A DNA stretch of 64,000 bases, taken from contig NC_083535.1 of assembly GCF_032362555.1 (NCBI RefSeq), forward strand, positions 13,516,001 through 13,580,000. Direction: 5' to 3'. Made by a program: the position numbers and the translations under genes. This document shows positions 36,801 through 46,929 of the stretch, one piece after another; the first letter of the stretch is position 1; each line of letters opens with the position of its first letter. Below the pieces are notes generated by a model, which was given only the letters and a program-made list of their open reading frames with translations, was not told where the DNA came from and did no database searches. This DNA comes from Amyelois transitella. Lineage: Eukaryota; Arthropoda; Insecta; Lepidoptera; Pyralidae.

Positions 36801-38735
36801 TTGGCTTACATCTTACAAATGTAGGGCTACATGCATTGAATGGCTCATGCTACTATTATAGGATAAATAATATTATAAAAGTCCATGAATAACAATAATT
36901 TACTTTATGTTAAATATTCCCATGATTAAATATCCTCTAGATGTTTCAAATCGCAATACACCCTTACATACTTCCTCTCTCTACCTACACTCACCCATAC
37001 AAGTTTCTACACAACACACTTGCACACATACACATATACATACATAAAATCTCACTTTTTCCTTTTTCACACAATATATAATAGTAAACATCTTATATTT
37101 TTCTATTAATAAGGTGCTAAGATTAAGGAATTATATAAATGTATTCTGGAGGGCCAAAAAAATATATTTTCATATTTTCATTCAGCTGTATGGCTCAAAG
37201 AAGCTCAAGTTTATTAGCCTACCCCTTAAGTTGCCTATTATGATATCCATGGGAAAGACAGAGAATGGCCCTCTTTTAGTGCATTCCTTAGATCTACAGA
37301 CAAATTGAATATCTAAGACACATGTGTTTGTTCTGTGTTGTGTATGTCAGTCAATCAGTGTCTTATTTGATATATTTACATTACAATTATTCTATTCTAG
37401 TAGAATAATATGCGAATTATGATATTTTTATACATATAAGAAACTCCAAGATAATGTATTAGTAAAACAACTCACTTTGATTAGGCCGTAAAAGCATTTG
37501 AGTATTTGTTTCTGGATGAGAACGGACTCCGTTGATTGGTCTGCTTGCAGATTCACTATCAGGTTGTACATCATTGGCAGCAGAAGGTTCATAGCCTCAA
37601 TGAGCGGCACTCTCTTCTCCACAACATAATATTCGTAATTCTTGATTAATTGGTAAAGGCACAGAAGGGCTCCCATCCAACTAGACGGTTCAGGATTTTG
37701 TAAATATATGTGTATTTTGTCAACAATTTGAGTCCAACGAGTGGGGAAATCGTGTTTAATTATAGTTTTTAACGCCACACATAGCTGTACACGGATAATG
37801 TCGGGTGCTTGTACTATGGCATCCACAATGATGTCTCGGATCATCGCGCGGTCTTGCTCGTGGATGACAAACGGCGCAGGCTCTTCATCGTCCGCCTCTT
37901 TCTCCTGCCAGCCCGAAGTAATAAGGTTCTTGAGGTACACAACACCCGCAAGTCTGACAGGTGGTTGTACTTCATTTAACATAACCACTTGAAGCAATAA
38001 TGGGGAAAACCCAATTATTTTATGTATCTGCAACAATGTACATTACATACAGATATTAACAGAATGAACGTAAATATTGAATAGTAATTTTTGACGTCAT
38101 ATGGTTGTAGAATAAAAAAAATATTGCTATGACATTATGAATGATCATAACCTATAAATACCAAACAGTGGCAGTGCAAGTTAAAGTAAATAATAGCCTC
38201 ACATGTTATCGTAGGTTAAACTCTTTGGAAATTTGCATAAAACTAAATGAGGATTATCAAATAATAATAAACCAGGTACTAAGAATAAAATAGCTACATC
38301 TTTGATAATTTTAACGTGGATAATTAATAAAGGACTACCCGACAAATTTTAGTCTCTCTAAAATTTTAGTCAGGTGATAGGAGACAAATATAGATATTCC
38401 GGTATGCAAGGACCCTAGCCATCAAAGCATATTTTAGTGTTACTCCATATAGTTAGTTACTCATGTAGTGATAAAAACTACTAATAAGATTATATCAGAA
38501 GAAAATGTATCATTCGAGTAGCTTATCAGAGCGCCAATTTGGTACTCGGCAGGACGGAAAAGCAAATCACATTATGGAACCTCCAACACGTTGTCGAAGC
38601 GATTTGGTCGCTTTAGAAAATTCCGGAGCATGTGGATGACTTGTCGATTACCTGAGATAGCTGCTCCTCGGCCTGCTGTCTCTGGTTAGGATCGATTGTA
38701 CCTCGCAATAATTCCGTCAGCTTTCTGGAATCCAT
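24855..38735 (-). CDS. Ipo7: Importin-7 / moleskin, nuclear import receptor
   Basis: Importin-beta family receptor that carries cargoes such as ribosomal proteins, histone H1 and, in flies, activated ERK through the nuclear pore under RanGTP control (family knowledge). Exons on the minus strand: 38735-38652, 38027-37476, 36460-36276, 35669-35496, 35208-35063, 32332-31529, 31113-30890, 29480-29304, 28399-28263, 27541-27339, 26604-26474, 25912-25801, 25422-25279, 24910-24855. They total 3129 nt, 1042 codons plus stop, all phases consistent; human IPO7 is about 1038 aa. Start [16 protein letters not shown], importin N-domain through [11 protein letters not shown], then HEAT helices with near-invariant blocks (VRVQL-type [54 protein letters not shown]). 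An acidic loop (about 865-950) and a C-terminus [19 protein letters not shown] follow. No disruption seen. Confidence 0.97.
25452..25652 (+). repeat. Family-C interspersed repeat (about 205 bp)
   Basis: CCTACTACTATTATAAAGGC to GACGAAGTCGCGGGCGGCCT and CTAGTA, with AAAACTACTGAACCGATTAC inside. Near-identical copies at 42551-42750, 44619-44818 and 47255-47464; more diverged ones at 33147-33355, 52005-52210, 56770-57000 and 60912-61112. Confidence 0.85.
26112..26323 (+). repeat. tRNA-SINE, 5' end truncated
   Basis: Begins at the B-box-like CGGGTTCGAATCTCC, then TGATGAGAAATGAACTTTCT and the CGAGGCTAACTCAATCTGTG tail. Confidence 0.8.
26650..26892 (+). repeat. Family-A interspersed repeat
   Basis: Head GCCTTGTGGTTCCCGACAC through GATGGGCTAGCCACCTGTCA to GGGATATAGACGTGATCATA. 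In importin-7 intron 10. Confidence 0.8.
27035..27265 (-). repeat. Family-A interspersed repeat (reverse)
   Basis: Reverse copy ending GGTCCTATTCTTTTTTTGTA and TTGGTGCC; a further scrap of the family abuts it at 27267-27300, next to the exon 10 donor. Confidence 0.8.
27590..27890 (-). repeat. Composite family-A repeat (reverse), two joined copies
   Basis: A full reverse copy (27640-27890) preceded by a variant head reading CGCCGGGAGCCACACGGCAT. Bases 27590-27689 recur almost identically as an inverted copy at 30762-30861. Confidence 0.8.
28054..28192 (-). repeat. tRNA-SINE (reverse, shortened body)
   Basis: Reverse: family-B tail, then GGTCGGGATTCGAACCCGGG and CTCTGCGCCACAGGGCCC, i.e. a tRNA-like head with B and A boxes. 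The middle of the body is deleted. Confidence 0.85.
29530..29803 (+). repeat. Family-D interspersed repeat, full length
   Basis: TATACTAATATTATAAAGCT to GACGAAGTCGCGGGCACAGC and TAGT, within importin-7 intron 7. Confidence 0.85.
30690..30861 (+). repeat. Family-A repeat 3' half joined to a variant head
   Basis: From AACCTGTCACTATTTGAATC through GGGATATAGGCGTGATTG and a TATG tract, straight into GCCGTGTGGCTCCCGGCGCT. It mirrors the composite at 27590 and ends 28 bp from the donor of exon 7. Confidence 0.8.
31180..31425 (+). mobile_element. LINE 3' end, 5'-truncated
   Basis: Frame 31173-31415 reads [20 protein letters not shown] then [15 protein letters not shown], the same retrotransposon C-terminus as at 13.9 kb, with the stop replaced by a TACGTATG tail. 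Less decayed than the other copies. Confidence 0.8.
33147..33355 (+). repeat. Family-C interspersed repeat
   Basis: Diverged copy: CCTGCTAATATTATAAATGC to GACAAAGTCGCGGGCGATCT. Confidence 0.8.
33942..34133 (-). repeat. tRNA-SINE (reverse), head truncated
   Basis: TACGGGACAAATTACACAGA to CCGGGATTCGAACCCGGGAC and CTCCGGTG; the A-box end is lost. Confidence 0.85.
35242..35420 (-). mobile_element. LINE 3' end fragment (reverse)
   Basis: TACATAAATAAAATCACGCC through CCACTTGCCACGATCTCTGC and CTTGACCTGACCCTTTACCA, in importin-7 intron 4. Confidence 0.8.
35732..35962 (-). repeat. Family-D interspersed repeat (reverse)
   Basis: ACTAGCTGTGCCCGCAACTT to CTTTATAATATTAGTATAGA. Confidence 0.8.
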
Positions 38736-39499
38736 TTTTGCGACAATAACATTAAAATTAAAATAAAACTTTTCTTTCAACGGAGGGCATCCGCCGCCGC
38801 CGGGCGTGGAAATAAAAAGACATGTCCTCTACTTGTCTATGGCACTATTGTTTTAAAATGTTGCCATTCTTTCTGTCAACTAGTGACTAGGTAGTGAACA
38901 CAGATATTAATATATAATGTTAGTGAATCTCGAGTGAATTTAGTGTCGAGCAAGTTTGTGTGTCATGAACCAACAAATGCGTCGAATTACTGCGTGACGT
39001 AAGGATTTGGAGAGATTAGATTATAGGGAGAAAGAGTAGGTGCTTAATGAAATTACAATATGTATTGACGACAATTATTGACAAAGTATTGACAGTGTAA
39101 AAGCGCCATAGAGAAAAGGTGTAATAAAAAAAAAAAAATTGTTTATATGTCTGTAGAAAAAAAAAACATTTATAATCTGTATCTGTAGGTAGGTACTTAC
39201 AGTACTTGCTCGGTCGTTTCTCCTGTTTATTTGTATTATTTGTGTAATATTTTAATTTTTTATATTGTTTGACATGTACATAAATAAAAAGTTTATATAA
39301 ATCCGTTGTGCAGTGAAATGACAGCAAAAAATAGATAAATATTGTTGTTAGCATATTGTGTACATACATAAATGCGTCATTGAGTGCATGCATAAAACTT
39401 CGAAACCTCGCTGACAAAACTAATTCAATTCAAGTATTACAGGACTGTCCGTGCGTCAATGATGCTCATTTAAATTTAAAATAATGTAATTTGTTAACC
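38736..39499. promoter_or_regulatory. Divergent promoter region between importin-7 and INPP4
   Basis: The two start codons are back to back, 765 bp apart, so transcription starts and 5' UTRs of both genes must lie here unless upstream exons exist. It is free of the SINE copies that crowd the flanking introns. A GC-rich patch (GCCGCCGCCGGGCGTGG) lies about 60 bp upstream of the importin ATG. No TATA box is obvious for either gene. Confidence 0.6.
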
Positions 39500-40521
39500 A
39501 TGCGATACAATAAGCAAGAGTTGGCTGCTCTAGCGTCACAGACTTGTAATAAATTCGATCGGGAAGGTGTACTCGTCTTGAGAGAGAGACAGGACGGATT
39601 TTTTCGCAGATCTGAAGGTCAGAGCTTCTTATATTATATTATTAGTAATGTTCCATGCTGAACACTAAGTACAAATAAATTCTCATATTCTAGTCTTAAA
39701 ATATTATCGCTAGGCAAAACAATTTTAACTAAACTTTTTCTCCTTAAAAAGGGTTTAAGTGTATAACGGTATTCAATTAATCTGCATTAGTTTAGGTAGT
39801 TGACTTTTGAAAGATCCTACTTGCCATTATCCAATTTCAGGAAGTTCGGTAAGATGGTTTCGTATGAGAGGAAACCTACTTTTTTATTTGAAAGGGCCAG
39901 AGCCATGGTACGAGCCCATGGGGGTCATAGTGTTAGGACTCCATCAAGTTAAAGTACAGCAACAGGATGAGAACGGGCAATGGCCATTTCATATAGGTAA
40001 GTGAATTCGGTAAGCTTTTTACTTCTGTAAAAACAAAAATACATCAAAAAAAAATCTTATTGTGCCTCAAGTGATTTCTTTTCCAATCTTGCTTTGTCTT
40101 ATGCCTGCTCTAAAGCTTATCTTTAGTCCAGAACAGAAGTAGAACTGAGTGATAAAAGATACATTTTTTCTTTGCTGTTTATGCGATGGTGATTTTCAGC
40201 AGATTTGCTGCAGGCTTATTACCTTTTAGGCTTTTAAATTTCAGTTAATAAACAATAGCATCGTGCAACAAAAACTTTTACTGAAAAGCACGGTTAAGTT
40301 TCCAGCTTTAACATGGAATGTCATTTCAGAGTGGGAAAATGGAATATCGTACAGATTGGCCACATTCAACGAGAGTGATCGCACGATGTGGCTCAAAGCA
40401 ATACAAATGGCGTCCTACGACAAAATAAAGGCACAGGTAGCAGATCTGAAGGAAAGACTGAACAAAATCAGGCCTGTTTTGGATGTAGCAAGTTATAGAA
40501 TGCAGAAAGGAATTGTTATAG
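39500..40521 (+). CDS. INPP4: INPP4 exons 1-3: N-terminal PH domain
   Basis: Three exons code the first 155 residues. The profile is that of a pleckstrin-homology domain: [12 protein letters not shown], then [16 protein letters not shown] (paired strands with the basic-aromatic pattern), a variable loop, [30 protein letters not shown], and the closing helix with its invariant Trp ([17 protein letters not shown]). Vertebrate INPP4A/B as I recall them start near the C2 domain, so the PH module may be an invertebrate feature. It would help membrane targeting. Confidence 0.85.
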
Positions 40522-43500
40522 GTAAGCATTGGTCATATTTATACAAACCTACATACATACATACATACATATGGTCACGTCTATATCCCTTGCGGGGTAG
40601 ACAGAGCCAACAGTCTAGCAAAGACTGAATGGCCACATTAAGCTATTTGGCTTAATGATAGAACTGAGATTCAAACAGTGACAGGTTGCTAACTCATCGC
40701 CTAAACCAAGAATCCCAAGTTTGTAAGCCTATCCCTTAGTCGCCTTTTACGACATCCATGGGAAAGGGATGATGATGAGAGACAAACCTACATATAGTCA
40801 TGGCTATATCTCTTGTGGGTAGACAGCCGATAGTTTTAAAACTCAAAGGTCATGTTCAGCTGTATTGCCTTTTACCTTCCGTCCATGGTCGTGACAGCAG
40901 GCAAAATAAAGGAGAGCTGCTTTCACTGGTACGGCCATGTATTGTGGAAAGCAGCAGATTACTTGGAGAACATGTCTGGACGTGCCGTTACCGGTTACGG
41001 TTACCGTGCCGGTAGAAAACGTCACAGCTAGACGTTGCAAAATATGATATGGGATCCAGTGAACTGAAATCTGAGGAAGCCCACAACTAGACCAAGTGGA
41101 GAGAGAAAAGCAGGAAGGCGGACTTGGACTATTTTCTTATTTTATTTCTCTCTCATATAAAGCAACTCATGACGAAACTAACGCTGTTTTTTTTTTAATT
41201 AAGCACTTTTTATAGTGATGATGATCAACAATTTTCTCATACAGATATGAATGAAGTACCGCTGTGCGAATTGGCGTTGTCATGTGACAACTTGCTGTGC
41301 GACGCGTACGGGCGCCCCCCCTCCCCTCTTATTGTGGTGTTCGTCAAGTTCAAGGGGCTGTGTGTGCGGTATGGCGCCACGGAGGTGGTCGAGGTAAGGC
41401 TACATATATGGAGATAAAGTTGGCACAAATATTTTATACATATATGTGAAGTTAACGTTGTTGAAGAAAATGCTGCAGTGCAGTTTGTTACCGCTTCTTC
41501 TGCACTGACGCCTTGGAAGCGGCAGTAAACTTGGTTTTAAGTATTTTATTTGACGGCAACCAATGTATAATAATGAATAAAAAATTTCAATTTGAATATG
41601 AATATAAACTAATACACTCCACTGCAGCTCCCGTAACACCACACGCGCGACGCCGTTTTTATAGCGCGTAAAACTACCGCTGTTTCGATTTTTATTACCT
41701 ATGACGTGAAATGGGACGGCGATAGTTATTCGCGCGATGCAAACGGCGTCGCTCGTGCCATGTTACGGGGACAAGCCTTGTTGTAAACTTTCGTTAACGT
41801 CTTCATTTTCATGTAAAAAATAGGTTCGATCGGAAAATGTTTGACATGAAATATATTTCAGGTAAATTCGTAATTATTCTTGATATTTTGTTGCAACAAG
41901 CTTTCAGTGTTGCCAATTTAGCGTCGAAATTTCTATTTTAGTATATTTACTAACTTAGAAATTTCGACGCTTACGAACGAATAATTGCTAATGAACTTAA
42001 CTACGGAGCTGCTTATTACCTTAGGACTACCTTGGGGCTCCTCTCCAGAGAGAAGGGACTTCGATGGTCTTATTCCAGGAAGATGGTTAACAATAATTAT
42101 GTCAGTAACACTGTAATTTGTTTCAGACATGCAGCAACCCGTCTTTCTCGAAGACAATACTATTTCGGGCGAGCGACGGTCTTACGGGCGAGGCTCAGGT
42201 CAGGATCGTGGTGTACGACGTGAAGGAACTGGTCTCCGAGACCATGGTGCCCATGGGGTTCACAGCGTTGCAACTTAGTACTATACAGGTATTTATTTAT
42301 TACTTTGACGGCCTCTGTGGCGCAGCGGTAGAGCGCTTGTCTGTGTCACCGGAGGTCCCGGGTTCCAATCCCGGTCAGGGCATGATGAGAAACGATCTTT
42401 CTCTGATTGGTCTGGATCTTGGATGTTTATCTATATAAGTATTTATTATAAAATATAGTATCGTTGAGTTAGTATCTCGTAACAGAAGTTTCGGACTTAC
42501 TTCGAGGCTAACTCAATCTGTGTAATTTGTCCCATATATATTTATTTCTTTACTAGAGGCCGCCCGCGACTTCGTCCGCATGGAAACCCTATCAATCCCG
42601 CGGGAACTCTGGGATAAAAAGTAGCCTATGTGTTATTCTGGGTCTTCAGCTACCTACATACCAAATTTCATGGTAATCGGTTCAGTAGTTTTTGCGTGAA
42701 AGAGTAACAAACATCCATACAAACTTTCGCCTTTATAATAGTAGTAGGACTAGTAAATATAACGTTTTTTTTGACATGTACTGATTTTTTAAATTTTATT
42801 TATTTTTTTATTCAATATTGGATAAGGCATTTGTCTTTCATCTGACCTGATGGTAAGTGACGATGAAGACCAAGATTACATGTCTATACAAGAGATACCC
42901 ATTTATTCTTCCTAAGCCACCTAGATGGGCCTTTCAGTCTTTTCAAGATTTATGGCTCTGGATACCTCTTACGGGTAAAGACGTTATATATCTAGGTTTA
43001 TACTTATAGTTATCTGAATGGCCTGGGTCTTGGATGTTTATCTATATAAGTATATAAGTATTTATTATAACCTGTCACTATTTGAATCTCAATTCCATCA
43101 TCAAACCGAACGTGACCTTTTAGTTCAAGACTGTTGGCTCCGTCTACTCCGCAAGGGATATAACCCTGACTTTATGTATCTATGTATGTATGTGTCGTTA
43201 TGTTTTAGGAGGCTCAGAGACTACGAGTGGCCCTCCAGACGAGGGAGAACAGGACTATTGGTTTCGTGACCGTCAACGGTTGGAGCCTGGAGCCTTCCTA
43301 TATCGGCACCTCACCCAGCCACTCCAACGACAAGAACAGCATTGAGATACCACAGAAGGTATAGAATAGAACAATAGATTTATAGGTAGCAATCTGCCGT
43401 GTGGTTCCCGGCACCAATTGAAGAATAGGACCACTCCATCTTTTTGCAATGGATGTCGTAATAGGCGACTGAGGGGTAGGCTTAAAAACTTGAGATTCTT

Positions 43501-46500
43501 CTTTTAGGCGATGGGCTAGCAACCTGTCACTATTTGAATCTCATTTCTATCGTTTAGCCAAACAGCTGAACGCGGTTATTCAGTCTTTTTAAGACTGTTC
43601 GCTCTGTCTATCCCACAAGGGATATGGACGTGATTATATGTACGTATCTATGTTAGAAATTTCAATTAGAATCTATCACCAGGTGCTCTGCCACCGGCGG
43701 TCGCAGTCCCTGCCCCCCAGACTGGGGCTCAAGCTGAAGTTTCCCTCGTACGGGACGCTGCTGAAGCAGAACTTCCTGAACAGCCACCAGGTGACGTACA
43801 GGTTCCACTCGGGCCTGGGCGGGGACATCACGGTGCACGAGATCATGGCGGAACCGAAACTGTGTTATACTATGCCGATGCAGCTGTTGTAAGTATAGTT
43901 TTAGTTCAGTTAATACTAACTAGGTAATATTATAGAGTGAGTTTGTTAATTACTTTTTTTATTTATTTATTACACAATATTCATTATAAACTTAAAACAA
44001 TATTCCCCAAAATTGTTTTCACAGTTTGACTGCGGTCATTTAAAGTTACTAATTTAACACAATAAATAAAACTATATATCTATAATGTGTAGGTAACAAT
44101 TTAGTTTTAAGCTTACATACTTCTATAGAATATGAGAAGTAATTTTTTTTTTGAGTTTTTTAATTAATGCTTTGGTCCCACATACAGATCTAATGTCTGC
44201 GACTTGACGGCGTTATTTTCTGTATTTGTAATTGAGAGTCTGGAGTGGAACTTGGGTACTTTTTATCTCAGTAAAAACTGTAGTTCCCGTGGTATTTGCA
44301 AAAAACCTGTTAGATGGCGCTTAATTCGTTACTATTTTAAGTGGTGCTGTTTGAACAAAAAAACATAGTAAATAAATATATATACAACTAGTTTTACGCC
44401 CAGAAAAAATATATACAACTAGATTTACGCCCAGGAAAATTAAAAGAAATAAGCGACATGTCTTGATAGCTGAAGAAGTTGGTCTATCCCCCTGCCAAAT
44501 TTTAGCAAAATCGTGCTGCTGTTTTTGTAATTATCCGTTTCTAAAAAAAATTACATATCCGACATGTGGTAATAAATATTATTTTAATTCCGCTTAAGTT
44601 TTTTTTTATTATATGTATTACTAGAGGCCGCCCGCGACTTCGTCCGCATGGAAACCCTATCAATCCCGCGGGAACTCTGGGATAAAAAGTAGCCTATGTG
44701 TTATTCTGGGTCTTCAGCTACCTACATACCAAATTTCATGGTAATCGGTTCAGTAGTTTTTGCGTGAAAGAGTAACAAACATCCATACAAACTTTCGCCT
44801 TTATAATAGTAGTAGGATAATGTAGTGTAATAATGTAGTTAAAAATGTGGATGAGGCGAAAGAAAGTATGCAGAGATCGTAGCAAGTGGAAAGATGTAAT
44901 CACTGCCTACCCCACCGAGAAAATGGCGTGATTTTATGTATGTAAATCGTACTCCATTACATATGACAAGTGTATCTATATGTAGTCTCCATCTTTCAAA
45001 ATGGAGATTTCTCATCTTTATCTTTATTTATTTATAAGGCAACAAAACAGACACTAAGTAATAAGATACAAGGTTTCTTAATAACTAAAATTGTACCAAC
45101 TTTGCATCCTAAACGCGTATGCGCAGTTGCTCAAGCTTATTAACTAATATAAAACTTGTTATGAGCGAGTATTTACAATAATAAAAGTACTAAAATTACA
45201 AATACATACAATACAGTTAATTAAAAACAATTACAAAAGAGGTAGTCTCTGCCTACCCCTCCGGGAAAGAGGCGTGATTTTATGTATGTATGTATGTGCA
45301 AAAACAATGCCGATTATCAAAGGAATCTATCCGGCAAAGAGACGTGACTTTATACCTAAATGCCCACCTTCACCCCACAGGGACATATACATCCTCCGCG
45401 AGAAGGAGCTGCTGGAGGAGCTCCTGTCAGTCGGCGAGATGTGCAACCAGTGGCACTCCAGGCAGCTGGAGCTGGTGAGCGTCCACGTGGCGCTGCTGAG
45501 GCACTACTGCCACTCCAAGCTGTGCATGCAGCAGGTGGACAGTGCGCACTTCAAGGCCAGCAGTAGGAAAGGTATTCACACATACAAACATGCAAACATA
45601 CAAACGTACAAACATACATACATACAAACAAACGTACAAACGTACAAACATACAAACAAACGTACAAACGTACAAACATACATACATACAAACGTACATA
45701 CATATATACAAACATACAAACATATATACATACATATAATCACCGTCTATATCCCTTGACAGAGCCAACAGTCTTGAAAGACTGATAGGTCACGTTCAGC
45801 TGTTTGGCATGATGATAGAATTGAGATTCAAATAGTGATAGGTTGCTAGCCCATCGCCTAAAAGAAGATATCCCAAGTTTATAACCCTATCCCTTAGTCG
45901 TCTTTGGCGACATCTATGGGAATGAGACAAAGTTGTCCTATTCTTTTTTTATTGGTGTCGGAAACCAAAATAAAGTATAACAATTCGTCTATTCCCTAAT
46001 CCCTGTGAAACCAAGACCAATTATTTTAACAGAGGAAGCGAGTCTAGAGTTCGCGCCCATAAATCTGCACCTCCAACGGCTCTGGGTTCACAACGACACG
46101 CTGAACAAGACCGGTTTCCACGACGTCATAACCGCCGGGGCATTCGCTGCGCACACGCACAAATCTGAGAGGACCGGGGGTCTTATAACGTAAGTACATG
46201 TGTTATAGAAAATGAAATTATAATTATTGACTAACATAGTAATTGTAGTATTGAGGTTAACTAAATTTGTAATATCTAACTTTAAAAAATTCCGAATTTA
46301 TATGGCACATATAATTATAATATTTTATTACTTATAAGCCTATCCCTTAGTCGCCTTTTACGACATCAATGAGAAAGAGATGGAGTGGTCCTATTCTTTT
46401 TTTTGGTGTCGAGAACCACACGGCGAAGAATTTTACATGAACATAACAAAACCTCATCTTATTATGGTTAACATTTAACACCCCATTTTTCCGTCGGGGG

Positions 46501-46877
46501 TTAAAAAAATATATTTATACTATTTTATTGGGGCAACAAACAACAATTTTCTTTTTATTTTCGTAGAGGTGTAAAATAATATACATACATACATATGGTC
46601 ACGTCTATATCCCTTGCGGGGTGGACAGAGCCAACAGTCTTGAAAAGACTGAACGCCTACGTTCAGCTATTTAGCTTAATGATAGAATTGAAATTCAAAC
46701 AGTGACAGGTTGCTAGCCCATCGCCTAAAAGAAGAATCCTAAGTTTATAAGCCTATTTCTTAGTCGCCTTTTACAATATGTCAAATATATAATATATATA
46801 TAAAGAACAGGCCGTCAAATTCAATTTGACGTATTGTTCAATTTGACGTACATCTATATATATATATATTATTATAT

Positions 46878-46929
<52 letters not shown>

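Noticed and set aside
39016..39417. 133-codon minus-strand frame between importin-7 and INPP4.
   Set aside because: Low-complexity Tyr/Phe/Asn/Lys composition from AT-rich DNA and overlap with the likely INPP4 5' UTR; no family signal.
42310..42382. A functional tRNA gene.
   Set aside because: A and B boxes are present, but the acceptor ends (GCCTCTG / TCAGGGC) pair poorly and the same head with the same 3' body occurs at several loci, so it is a SINE.
45577..45740. Direct repeats suggesting a CRISPR array.
   Set aside because: The units are CATA/CAAA/CGTA microsatellite with no unique spacers, in an animal intron.
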